Positions 24,901 through 30,594 of a stretch of 30,594 nucleotides of DNA are shown piece after piece. The notes beneath the pieces are model-generated. The model worked only from the letters and a program-made list of their open reading frames with translations. It did not search any database and was not told the origin of the DNA. The stretch lies in the NCBI GenBank assembly GCA_905193585.1, contig CAJJPG010000008.1, forward strand, positions 1 to 30,594, in the 5' to 3' direction. Both the position numbers and the translations under genes were made by a program. The DNA is from an uncultured Oscillospiraceae bacterium. GTDB lineage: Bacteria; Bacillota; Clostridia; Oscillospirales; Acutalibacteraceae. Each line of letters begins with the position of its first letter. Position 1 is the first letter of the stretch.

Positions 24901-25966
24901 AGCCGGTATTAATATCATAATAATCCCACCATGTCCAATCAAAGAATTTCCAGTTAGAGTAATTGCCAAGCCTTAACTTAACATCGCCGTGACCGCCCGG
25001 ATTTTTAACATAGAAAGAACAAGCCGTGATTTCGGACGGGTCTGTACCGTAGTCTGCCTTAATGTTTTTATTGAAAAATCCGAATTGATCAAATCCCGAC
25101 TGATTTCTGCCGGTGGGCATATTGCCGGTGAAAATCTTGTTATCGGGGTCGGTTTCATCAACGGTGACATTATCAAGCCCCCAGCTAACGCCCGTAACAA
25201 GCGGATACCGATAGACAGCCGCACTGTTGACAGAGGAAATAAATTCCTTTGCCGTGCCTGTGCTTGCGCTTATCTCGCCGTAATAGAAAACGTCGCCGCC
25301 CTTAAGTATACCGTCGGGAACGGTGAACGCCATTGCGGAGCCGAAGGTATATTCGCCGGTCAGAAGGTCGTAATCGTTACCCGATGCTCCTTGTGATCTT
25401 GTGTCGGTATCATAAACCACATAACCCTCAAAGTCCTTGGGGATTTTGACTTGTCCGTAGATATCGCTCGCGGTAGCTTTAGCAAGGTCGCCGTCTGACG
25501 GCACAAGATAAACCGTGCAGTTCATAAGTCTGCCGAAAGCGGTAAGCCAACCGCCCTCAATAGGCTTATCGGTAAAATTCTGGAAATTTACGGTAAGATC
25601 CTTGCTTGCGTCATTCTTGAAATAATATGCGACGGAATGAACGGCGGACAGCTCAAGCCCTGCCTCCTCAGGCGTTTTGCAGTCGATATGGACCCTTACC
25701 TCGCCCGAAGGATCGTAATTTGCCGAAACACGGTTTAGCGTTTTGCCCGATACAACATCGGTCATAAGGTTGTTCTGCGCAACCCCGTCGGTGTTCCAGC
25801 CGGCTTTGTAATTTTCCGTGTCTAAAAGCTGATAGGTTTGAATAGCCGTTTCGGTGTCCGACGTGGTTTCAGCCGACGCAGTGAACAGCGTACTGCAAGC
25901 CGAAGCCAGCAGCATAGACGCGGTTGCAACGGAAAGAAGACGCTTTAGAAATGCTGTTTTTTTCAT
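21914..25966 (-). CDS. Secreted multimodular family X glycosidase-like protein with FEGYV modules and internal dockerin-like repeat
   Basis: This 1350-residue protein has a signal peptide (1-32, likely cut at ASA-E). Three FEGYV modules come first, about 45-250, 255-435 and 440-625, with the motif at 179, 371 and 557. GDANKDGSADILDLVRLKK (632-650) matches a type I dockerin calcium loop with D633, N635, D637 and D644; a second, degenerate half ends in NLRKQLLG (681-688). A family X domain spans about 720-990: VGFSIYNL, WNTVAGFEFEE (804-814), VAEVHQ (851-856), TDIAFDWYH (868-876) and NRGGLYLYNW (939-948). The conserved glutamates are E814 and E853. Two more FEGYV modules (1083 and 1283) end the protein. 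It is predicted to act on an extracellular glycan. The catalytic assignment rests only on paralog conservation. AGGAGG lies upstream of the ATG. Confidence 0.88.
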   Translation of the reverse strand: MKKTAFLKRLLSVATASMLLASACSTLFTASAETTSDTETAIQTYQLLDTENYKAGWNTDGVAQNNLMTDVVSGKTLNRVSANYDPSGEVRVHIDCKTPEEAGLELSAVHSVAYYFKNDASKDLTVNFQNFTDKPIEGGWLTAFGRLMNCTVYLVPSDGDLAKATASDIYGQVKIPKDFEGYVVYDTDTRSQGASGNDYDLLTGEYTFGSAMAFTVPDGILKGGDVFYYGEISASTGTAKEFISSVNSAAVYRYPLVTGVSWGLDNVTVDETDPDNKIFTGNMPTGRNQSGFDQFGFFNKNIKADYGTDPSEITACSFYVKNPGGHGDVKLRLGNYSNWKFFDWTWWDYYDINTGSFTRNYGEVITVPKGFEGYVVFDVRQTAEGNPNSKYADIFNGGTLWFHEGQDASVGGLKISIGSVTAWTGNYQNVKQALVEKSNVLSAPMQDWAGETIEVSGVSPDGNCRQYKAAEVKDGYPMYFGSNNTQLGEYAFSNDFVSKNEAVAVWFKNTSANALELGMFDEEDGWTDITPSYRLFDTVNQTITGVKSGSITVPAGFEGYIFVLLDSTQTIKDGITKTWKQRVAEGGYMKSPAFNARLSDLQVGESYYIGNLTYVKSVDEFIESRLEVTLEGDANKDGSADILDLVRLKKNAAGISEATVYVPNISYGGNNDTTAATTVSNLRKQLLGAEYQKAAVSKEVHDRLLPPAELKKDTVTSANSQVGFSIYNLTVGDWDKVYGSEKAESDFINYYPGNDISDVRTAKERDAAAWIGVWGAYFNNADGYENKRANLDKYVNTLKAEKLWNTVAGFEFEEITGATNDDPGKLAQFKELSEYLYTKYPEKRQFAVLAVAEVHQAAAVEKAYQYVTDIAFDWYHPTEKEQMRTLFEEMKTNTGLTNAKYWFLPGAYTEREPSADTAAHALTQLNICYDLLMEQPLSNRGGLYLYNWQTFSNENGIAYGLDELLKNENYTAVKAKIFELAASLDGTPEFIEIHKGGENDNSSGTEDKYLWLNKGESEVWNTIDTAEVQTLSYYFKNNSAVATSAFLWINQAWYKLEGTAYAYDINNGSITAVSGQFNLPAGFEGYICYDLANCTIKVDSTDVPALNKLVDFTQYFNLIAAGHSTEVRNLSYSKESFKTIDAYFKSLLKNVVVNDGTNGNTGWVWTEYNNGTASSSRKYTTVDGVSPDGTALKLSYTEEEVATIKNANWAEGGIDTNFTANRDLLSSATMLSYYVKLDKGNNFDVKFGIRSYRTINAPVTVYNLKTKELTTYAAGASLNFTEFEGYVMFDLRSAAIGDANTPWTEYAANNDITGFQFDLSANSLVNRSLVIDSVTFSTDYYAQLNAIMAK

Positions 25967-26133
25967 TGGTATTCCTCCTGTTTTTTATTATTTAAAATAA
26001 TAAGCTGTTAATGATAACCGTTTTCCACTCGTAAGGGGGCGACCGTTTTCCGTCCGTAATATATTTAAGACCGCGGACGGGTAACCTCCGCCCCCCGCCG
26101 TTTGCGCGTTACGACTGTCAAATCACACGTTTA
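25967..26133 (-). promoter_or_regulatory. Leader region before the 1350-residue gene, with short repeats
   Basis: This 167-base gap separates the lipoprotein gene from the large secreted protein. On the minus strand it contains the 10-base repeat GGAAAACGGT twice (26051-26042 and 26026-26017, 25 bases apart). A 7-bp inverted repeat pairs CCGTCCG (26050-26056) with CGGACGG (26074-26080), and an AT-rich near-palindrome, TTATTATTT and AAATAATAA around one base, lies just before the ribosome site. No convincing -35/-10 pair or terminator was identified. It may set relative expression within the operon. Confidence 0.4.
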
Positions 26134-27855
26134 TTATTTTGAAACCCTGTCATAATAGGTCTGCCATGCGGAAAGATACTTACTTAATCCCTTCTTGTTA
26201 AGCACGTTTGCCATTGCCGTCCAGTCTGAAGTTAAGCTCTTGCTTCCCTTGACATACTCAATATAAGTAAAGTTCATACTGTCAAAATAGGTGCTGTACT
26301 GGTTAATGCTCTTAACCTCGGTTTTGTTCTTGAAGGCGTTTGACATAGTTTTTTGGTTATACTTCTTAACGCGGTCTGCCATTACCTTATCCGCCGCCTT
26401 ACGCTGCTGATTAATATAAGAGTCCGCCTGCTCGAAGGTCGCGCCGACTAAGAAATAACGACCTCTCAATGTCCATTTAGGTCCTAAAAGATCGGTTGAA
26501 GAAGCAACCTTGCCTGTAGACTTGTAGGTAGTATCGTTCACCTTTGTGTAAAGGTAGCCGGGATTACCGTTGCAAGACAACATATAACCGTCGTTGGTGT
26601 AGAGATAATCAAGGAAGCGGAGCGCCGCAGGAACATTTTTGCACGCCTTGGTGATAAAGAAACCGTCAGGGATAAAGTTGTTCATAACATTAGTATAAAC
26701 GGGATAATACTCTCCGTTATCCTCGCCCGAGGTCGGCCACGGGCAGATGACATACTGCTTCAAAAGCTCATCGCTGAGCTGGGACGGCCAGCCCCAAAAG
26801 AACGCGCCGACCTTACCGCTTGAAATCAGGGTCTTGAACGCGGCGTTGTCGCCCGCCCAGTTGTCTATTGTATTCTTATCTACAAGATTTTCCTTGTAAA
26901 CCTTGTTCCAGAAGGTCGCGCAGTTTTTCAGATTTTCTGTAGCGCCGCCGTAGGTCACCTTGCCGTTCGGAGCGACAAAAGTTCCCACCGATACGCCCCA
27001 CGGCTGTGTGAAGAATCCGCCCGACGACCATGTAGCATAAGGAATCTCATCTTTCTGACCGTTGCCGTTGGGATCTTTCGTCTTAAAGGCTTGCAAAACA
27101 TTATAAAAATCCTTCATCGTCTGCGGCATGGAAAGACCTAACTTATTAAGCCATGTCTTGTTTATCCAGAGATAATGCTGGTCATAGTTAAAGTCCTGCG
27201 TACCGCTTGCAATGGAATACATTTTACCGTCAGTTGCCTTTACCAAATCCCACATTTTGTAATCATCATAGAACTTGTGAATGTTAGGCGCATACTTTTT
27301 AAGCATATCCTTGGTTATTTCAACAAACACGCCCTCGGAGCTGTACTGCTGAACGTCCTGATCTGTAATCTTACAGCCGCTGGCGAATATATCGGGCAAA
27401 TTGCCGCTCTGGAGAGCCAGCGTCTTGCGCTGAGACATCGCTTCGTCGGTTACAAGGTCAAACTTGATGTCGATATTCGTCATTTTGGAATAGGTTTTGG
27501 TGAACTGGGATTTATTGGTGTCACCGATATCCGAAGCACGGGTTATCGCCATAATCTTAAGGTTTTCCTTTTTCTTTACAATCGGGAAACCGCTTAAATA
27601 TGTATTCCCCTCAAGGTTCTTTGAGCCGGAGTTTGTTCCGCCGTTCGTACCCGAAGCGGTTCCTCCCTTACTGCCGCCCGAGGTGTTTGATGCGTCTGTT
27701 CCGTCATCGCCCTCGCCCTCTTCCTCATACCAGTCCGAGCTGTAATCGGAATCGTAATCGCTGCCGCCGTCTGACTTCGGATTCTTGCGGCAGGACGCGA
27801 AAGAACCGACAATCGCAAGGACAAGCAACATACTGATTAATCTTTTTGCTTTCAT
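26134..27855 (-). CDS. Extracellular solute-binding lipoprotein, family 1 (LplA/YtcQ-like)
   Basis: This 573-residue lipoprotein has signal sequence MKAKRLISMLLVLAIVGS followed by FASC, with C22 as the lipid-modified residue. An acidic, then glycine/serine-rich linker (about 28-83) holds it off the membrane. The binding domain follows, with LKIMAITRASDIGD, ALQSGNLPDIFASG, a DFYNVLQAFKTKDPNGNGQKD segment typical of the long LplA/YtcQ-type binding proteins, and AALRFLDYLYTNDGYML near the C-terminal half. It captures an oligosaccharide outside the membrane and delivers it to a CUT1 permease pair. No permeases lie beside it; the closest free pair is at 7601-9421. It follows the anchored family X gene by 64 bases with AAAGGAG 8 bases before its ATG. 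Confidence 0.92.
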   Translation of the reverse strand: MKAKRLISMLLVLAIVGSFASCRKNPKSDGGSDYDSDYSSDWYEEEGEGDDGTDASNTSGGSKGGTASGTNGGTNSGSKNLEGNTYLSGFPIVKKKENLKIMAITRASDIGDTNKSQFTKTYSKMTNIDIKFDLVTDEAMSQRKTLALQSGNLPDIFASGCKITDQDVQQYSSEGVFVEITKDMLKKYAPNIHKFYDDYKMWDLVKATDGKMYSIASGTQDFNYDQHYLWINKTWLNKLGLSMPQTMKDFYNVLQAFKTKDPNGNGQKDEIPYATWSSGGFFTQPWGVSVGTFVAPNGKVTYGGATENLKNCATFWNKVYKENLVDKNTIDNWAGDNAAFKTLISSGKVGAFFWGWPSQLSDELLKQYVICPWPTSGEDNGEYYPVYTNVMNNFIPDGFFITKACKNVPAALRFLDYLYTNDGYMLSCNGNPGYLYTKVNDTTYKSTGKVASSTDLLGPKWTLRGRYFLVGATFEQADSYINQQRKAADKVMADRVKKYNQKTMSNAFKNKTEVKSINQYSTYFDSMNFTYIEYVKGSKSLTSDWTAMANVLNKKGLSKYLSAWQTYYDRVSK

Positions 27856-27919
27856 TTTTTATTCTCCTTTAATAAATATTTTTTAAGGCTTTCGCCGATT
27901 TGCCGTAACTAATACCGCG

Positions 27920-29101
27920 TTAGTTCATTTTTTCTTTATAACGGTAGCTGTCGTTCAGAATCTTCTGCCCTATCTCGCGCATTTTGTCACGCAAGAGGTC
28001 ATATTCGTCGCCCCAAATTTCCTTATCAAACAGACGTCCCATACCGTCCTCACCTCCGAAGGTGCCCCAAGTATAGCAGTCAAGTCCGCCGGGGATATAG
28101 CCCTCGTCCTTCAAGTCCATAAGCAGTCTGTAGCACATATCAAGGCTTTCACAGCAGTACTCAGCGGTGCGTTCATTAAAGCGCCTGTATGTAGTCGGGA
28201 AAAGCCAGATACGGACGTTCTTTCTGCCGACGCCCTCCAGCATTTTCATAACATATTCCCTGTGCTTATTATAATCGTTGGTGTCGTACCAGTCGTAGCC
28301 CATGTCGGTAACATAGCCGTAGGTACGGTAGGTCATCGGGTCAATTGTTCTGTCGGGCGCGGCGCCATCTATCTCATATAAAGACAGAACGCAGTAAATT
28401 CTTTTACCCGGATATGTATCGCTTAAATACTTTGTAATAATGCGGAACTGCTCGCCCGACATTCCGAGCATAAGCTCCTCGCCGTGGAAGCCCGCGACTG
28501 CGTCCCAAAGTCCCGCCGCCTTGATAGCGTCGACCATACTTTTTTTGTTTTCAATCCATTGCTCGGGTATTTCGGTGTTCTCATAATCGCCGCCGAACGG
28601 ATTTCCTATTCCGAGCCACGCCATACAGCCCGCTTCCTTGATTTTCTTTAAGGTGACGATATCGGAGCAGTAATAATAATTAAATACCTTGAACTGCGAT
28701 TCGCCTGTAACCTCGTCCCAGCCGTCCATTTCGTAATGATACGTCTGAAACGCTATCTGCTGATTGGCGGGCAACGGCTCTACGTAATCCAAATCAACCT
28801 CATACGGCGACTGAGATTCCGTTTCATCTGAGCTGTTTTCGTCTTCCTCATCATCCGTAACAAGACCCGGATCCCAATCGTCGGGATCGAAAATATAATC
28901 GTCGCCGTCATAATTGGGATTTTCCTTGGAGGAAGTGCGGCTCGTTTTCTTCTTTTTCTTTTTCCTTTTCTTCTTTTTTGCTTCTGTGACAATCGAATTG
29001 TCATCACTTAGAAAATACCAAGCGGTCGTCCCGCCTCCAATCGCAAGCACCAAAACCGCCGCAATGACGATTATTAAAATATTTCTTGTTTTTTTACGCA
29101 T
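27920..29101 (-). CDS. Membrane-anchored family X glycosidase-like protein
   Basis: This 393-residue protein is the first gene of the minus-strand cluster. An N-terminal helix (about 8-30) after MRKKTRN acts as an anchor. A polylysine/arginine tract (42-52, KKKKRKKKKKK) and a strongly acidic Asp/Glu/Ser linker (about 64-98) follow, then the family X domain (about 114-385). Shared blocks are IAFQTYHYE (116-124), LWDAVAGFHGEEL (198-210), SLYEIDG (240-246), YVTDMGYDWYD (263-273), WLFPTTY (299-305) and PGGLDCYTW (337-345). The invariant glutamates are E209 and E243. Orientation is predicted outside, with the enzyme domain on the cell surface. Function is inferred as a surface glycan-degrading or glycan-handling enzyme; the reaction is unknown. 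GGGGAGG sits 7 bases before the ATG. Confidence 0.85.
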   Translation of the reverse strand: MRKKTRNILIIVIAAVLVLAIGGGTTAWYFLSDDNSIVTEAKKKKRKKKKKKTSRTSSKENPNYDGDDYIFDPDDWDPGLVTDDEEDENSSDETESQSPYEVDLDYVEPLPANQQIAFQTYHYEMDGWDEVTGESQFKVFNYYYCSDIVTLKKIKEAGCMAWLGIGNPFGGDYENTEIPEQWIENKKSMVDAIKAAGLWDAVAGFHGEELMLGMSGEQFRIITKYLSDTYPGKRIYCVLSLYEIDGAAPDRTIDPMTYRTYGYVTDMGYDWYDTNDYNKHREYVMKMLEGVGRKNVRIWLFPTTYRRFNERTAEYCCESLDMCYRLLMDLKDEGYIPGGLDCYTWGTFGGEDGMGRLFDKEIWGDEYDLLRDKMREIGQKILNDSYRYKEKMN

Positions 29102-29174
29102 TGGTTATCCTCCCCTGAGTAATAATTCATAAACCTTTATAATGACATTTTAATGCTTTTTGTGTAAAAAATCC

Positions 29175-29202
29175 ATTATATAATCTTGCAATTATTTGTC
29201 TT
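29175..29202 (-). promoter_or_regulatory. Candidate minus-strand promoter with weak -35
   Basis: On the minus strand a consensus TATAAT -10 (29180-29175) is preceded at 16 bases by AAGACA (29202-29197), which matches only four of six -35 bases. A strong -10 with a poor -35 is typical of activator-dependent promoters. It lies about 75 bases before the ATG at 29101. Two alternatives exist: a TATAAA -10 at 29141-29136 without a -35, and TTGTCA/TAAAAT further upstream. Confidence 0.5.
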
Positions 29203-29212
29203 AATCTTGCAA
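29181..29212. promoter_or_regulatory. Candidate AraC-type operator: 11-bp direct repeat with 21-bp period
   Basis: TAATCTTGCAA occurs exactly at 29181-29191 and again at 29202-29212, in the same orientation and 21 bp apart, or two helical turns. AraC-family dimers bind direct repeats with this kind of period. The proximal copy abuts the candidate TATAAT of the minus-strand cluster and the distal copy flanks its weak -35. The regulator is encoded divergently 285 bases away. Binding is inferred, not shown. Confidence 0.6.
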
Positions 29213-29307
29213 GTTTGTGCCGTTACGATTTTTTCCCAAATAGTAAATAAATATTTTACAGCAATTAGCAAAATTCCCTTTATTAAATACGACGAATATA
29301 AAGCTTG

Positions 29308-29337
29308 ATTTTAACAAATTTAGAACAATTTTGACAA
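29308..29337 (-). promoter_or_regulatory. Alternative minus-strand promoter
   Basis: On the minus strand TTGTCA (29337-29332) and TAAAAT (29313-29308) are separated by 18 bases, each one mismatch from consensus. Use of this promoter would give a leader of about 200 bases and would put the 21-bp-period repeats downstream of the start site, where bound protein would act as a roadblock. AT-rich sequence makes chance matches likely. Confidence 0.35.
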
Positions 29338-29428
29338 ACTTTCTGATATTACCCCCTCCCCCGCAAATTTCACCCCTTTTTGAATGCTCTGTTTTCCCGA
29401 CTGATTTAGCATATTTTATGCCGGTCTA

Positions 29429-29457
29429 TTGACTTTTTAAAATAAGACTGCTAAAAT
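29429..29457 (+). promoter_or_regulatory. Sigma-70-type promoter of the AraC-family gene
   Basis: TTGACT (29429-29434) and TAAAAT (29452-29457) are separated by exactly 17 bases, each one mismatch from consensus. They lie 40 bases upstream of the regulator start. This is the best promoter match in the window. The rest of the 29102-29496 gap is AT-rich and holds the operator and minus-strand promoter candidates. Confidence 0.7.
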
Positions 29458-29481
29458 ATAACTGAAAAGCAATTCGGCTGT

Positions 29482-29488
29482 AAAGGAG
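29482..29488 (+). promoter_or_regulatory. Ribosome binding site that decides the AraC-family start
   Basis: AAAGGAG at 29482-29488 overlaps the in-frame GTG at 29488, so that codon cannot be the start served by it. The in-frame TTG at 29497 is 8 bases downstream, the normal spacing, and is chosen as the start. Confidence 0.7.
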
Positions 29489-29496
29489 TGACGGCA

Positions 29497-30357
29497 TTGT
29501 TTCATCACGCGTATTCAATTTATCCGGATTTCTCGGTTAATTCCGCCCTCCATGTCACGCAGTGCGGGAATGAGGTTTGTGCGCCAAATCACTATTTCGG
29601 TCCGATTTCGCGCGACCACCATCTTTTGCATTTTGTAACCGAGGGTAAAGGCACACTCGAAATGCATAATATAAAATACAATATATGCGCCGGTCAGGGC
29701 TTCTATATCCCGACGGGTATTCATGCGAAATACACCGCGGATAATGAGGAGCCGTGGACATATAGCTGGCTCGGCTTTGACGGCACTGACTCGGTTTCCG
29801 CTCTTTCTTTCCGCAATTTAAGCGCCCGATTCCCGATATTCAGTTTTTCGCTTGAAGAAAATGTTTCGGCTATGATGGATGAATTGCTGCCGATATATTC
29901 CGCAGACGGCAACGATTTTTCGGTGATTTCGTATTTATACCGTTTCTTTTCGCTTATCAATCCCGATTTTAAGCTTGACCACGAAAAAAATGCTTCTTTT
30001 GAGCATATGATAACCTATATTAAGGATAATTTTCAGTCGGACATATCAATTGTTAAAATGGCGGATTATTTCAATATCAGCACTTCTCAGCTTTTCCGCG
30101 ATTTCAAAAAGTACTCAAGTATGTCCCCGCAGCAGTACATAAAACAATACCGCGTATTTTACGCGGCGCATTTGCTTTCCACAACCGATTTAACAATAAG
30201 TCAAATTTCGACGCTTTCGGGCTACAACGATATTTGTAATTTTTCAAAACAGTTTAAATCCATCTACAACCGCTCCCCCGCCGACTACCGTAAATATATA
30301 AGCGTTCATTCTAACGTTGTATGGAAGTTTGAGCATTCCCCTGGCAGCAATGAATAA
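29497..30357 (+). CDS. AraC-family transcriptional regulator, TTG start
   Basis: This 286-residue regulator is read from the TTG. The N-terminal part is a cupin-like sugar-sensing domain (about 34-95), with HHLLHFVTEGKGTLEM and GQGFYIPTGIHAKYTA, ending in WTYSWLGFDG, a pattern common in AraC proteins of Firmicutes sugar loci. The C-terminal part (about 166-269) has two helix-turn-helix motifs: IVKMADYFNISTSQLFRDFK and ISQISTLSGYNDICNFSKQF, closing with YNRSPADYRKY. It is the only plus-strand gene and is divergent from the cluster, so it most likely controls it in response to an imported sugar. A 21-bp-period direct repeat in the shared intergenic region is the candidate site. A nearby start at GTG 29488 would add three residues but lacks a usable ribosome site. 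Confidence 0.93.
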   Translation: MFHHAYSIYPDFSVNSALHVTQCGNEVCAPNHYFGPISRDHHLLHFVTEGKGTLEMHNIKYNICAGQGFYIPTGIHAKYTADNEEPWTYSWLGFDGTDSVSALSFRNLSARFPIFSFSLEENVSAMMDELLPIYSADGNDFSVISYLYRFFSLINPDFKLDHEKNASFEHMITYIKDNFQSDISIVKMADYFNISTSQLFRDFKKYSSMSPQQYIKQYRVFYAAHLLSTTDLTISQISTLSGYNDICNFSKQFKSIYNRSPADYRKYISVHSNVVWKFEHSPGSNE

Positions 30358-30594
30358 ACTATTATATAATATTGCATTGCCCGTTATAGTTTAGTGCGGT
30401 AAACCGCAAAGTATATTCGTGTGGTGTCAAATTTGACTGTTTTACCGATTAGTCAGGTTGTGACTGTTTTCTTCCCGACAGATTGTTGAAATCGCCCCTT
30501 TTTTCAGTGGTTTCTAACCGTCCCGTGTCTTGTGTGGAGAAACCAAAAATATAAAAACATAATTTAGATATAGGGCTGTCTCATTATCTTGTCC
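30358..30594. other. Gene-free tail after the regulator, possible insertion-sequence end
   Basis: No open frame of note is present. A short hairpin TGCGG-TAAA-CCGCA (30395-30408) follows the regulator without a T-run. TGACTGTTTT occurs twice (30434-30443 and 30461-30470). The last bases, GGGCTGTCTCATTATC (30573-30588), resemble terminal sequences of some insertion elements that begin with GAGACAGCCC-type inverted repeats. The window ends before this can be tested. Confidence 0.3.

Noticed and set aside
26050..26080. Terminator before the 1350-residue gene
   Set aside because: The 7-bp stem has a 17-base loop and is followed by A residues on the transcribed strand, not U.
29488..29490. GTG as the start of the AraC-family gene
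   Set aside because: The AAAGGAG ribosome site overlaps it; TTG at 29497 has correct spacing.
30395..30408. Intrinsic terminator after the regulator
   Set aside because: The stem is only five pairs and no T-run follows.

Overview
The window looks like a polysaccharide-utilisation locus from a Gram-positive, anaerobic Clostridia-type bacterium, plausibly an Oscillospirales/Ruminococcaceae gut lineage. The reasons are strong AGGAGG-type ribosome binding sites, CUT1 sugar ABC importers with lipoprotein or secreted binding proteins, an internal dockerin-like calcium-binding repeat, and the DUF5696/YIP1/NHL gene set known from Firmicutes. The organism assignment is inference. No rRNA, tRNA, CRISPR array or complete mobile element was seen.

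Almost everything lies on the minus strand and reads right to left as one long cluster. It starts at an intergenic region (29102-29496) shared with a divergent AraC-family regulator (29497-30357, plus strand). In transcription order the cluster holds: a membrane-anchored member of an unnamed glycosidase-like family (called family X here); a lipoprotein solute-binding protein; a 1350-residue secreted multimodular protein with a family X domain, a dockerin-like repeat and five copies of an unnamed FEGYV module; a 1069-residue secreted protein with FEGYV modules and two chitobiase-C-terminal-like domains; a 963-residue binding protein fused to carbohydrate-binding-like domains; its two permeases; an NHL propeller protein; a YIP1 protein; a DUF5696 protein; and a second permease pair. 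Next come a GH20-like enzyme, remnants of an AGE-family epimerase and of a permease, a GH36 alpha-galactosidase, two cytoplasmic family X proteins, and a GH94-like glycoside phosphorylase cut by the left edge.

Working model (inference): surface and secreted modular proteins bind or cut an alpha-galactose-containing glycan. Two CUT1 importers bring oligosaccharides in; neither has its own ATPase here. Cytoplasmic GH36, GH20-like, family X and GH94-like enzymes finish degradation. The AraC protein probably senses a sugar and acts at an 11-bp direct repeat with a 21-bp period that abuts the candidate minus-strand -10 box.

The most novel element is family X. Four paralogs share two invariant glutamates and sit in three cell compartments (membrane-anchored, secreted multimodular, cytoplasmic). 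I could not match it with certainty to a named glycoside hydrolase family. The FEGYV module is a second candidate new domain. The locus also shows a recombination scar: a 204-bp near-identical copy of a permease 3' end beside a truncated epimerase gene.
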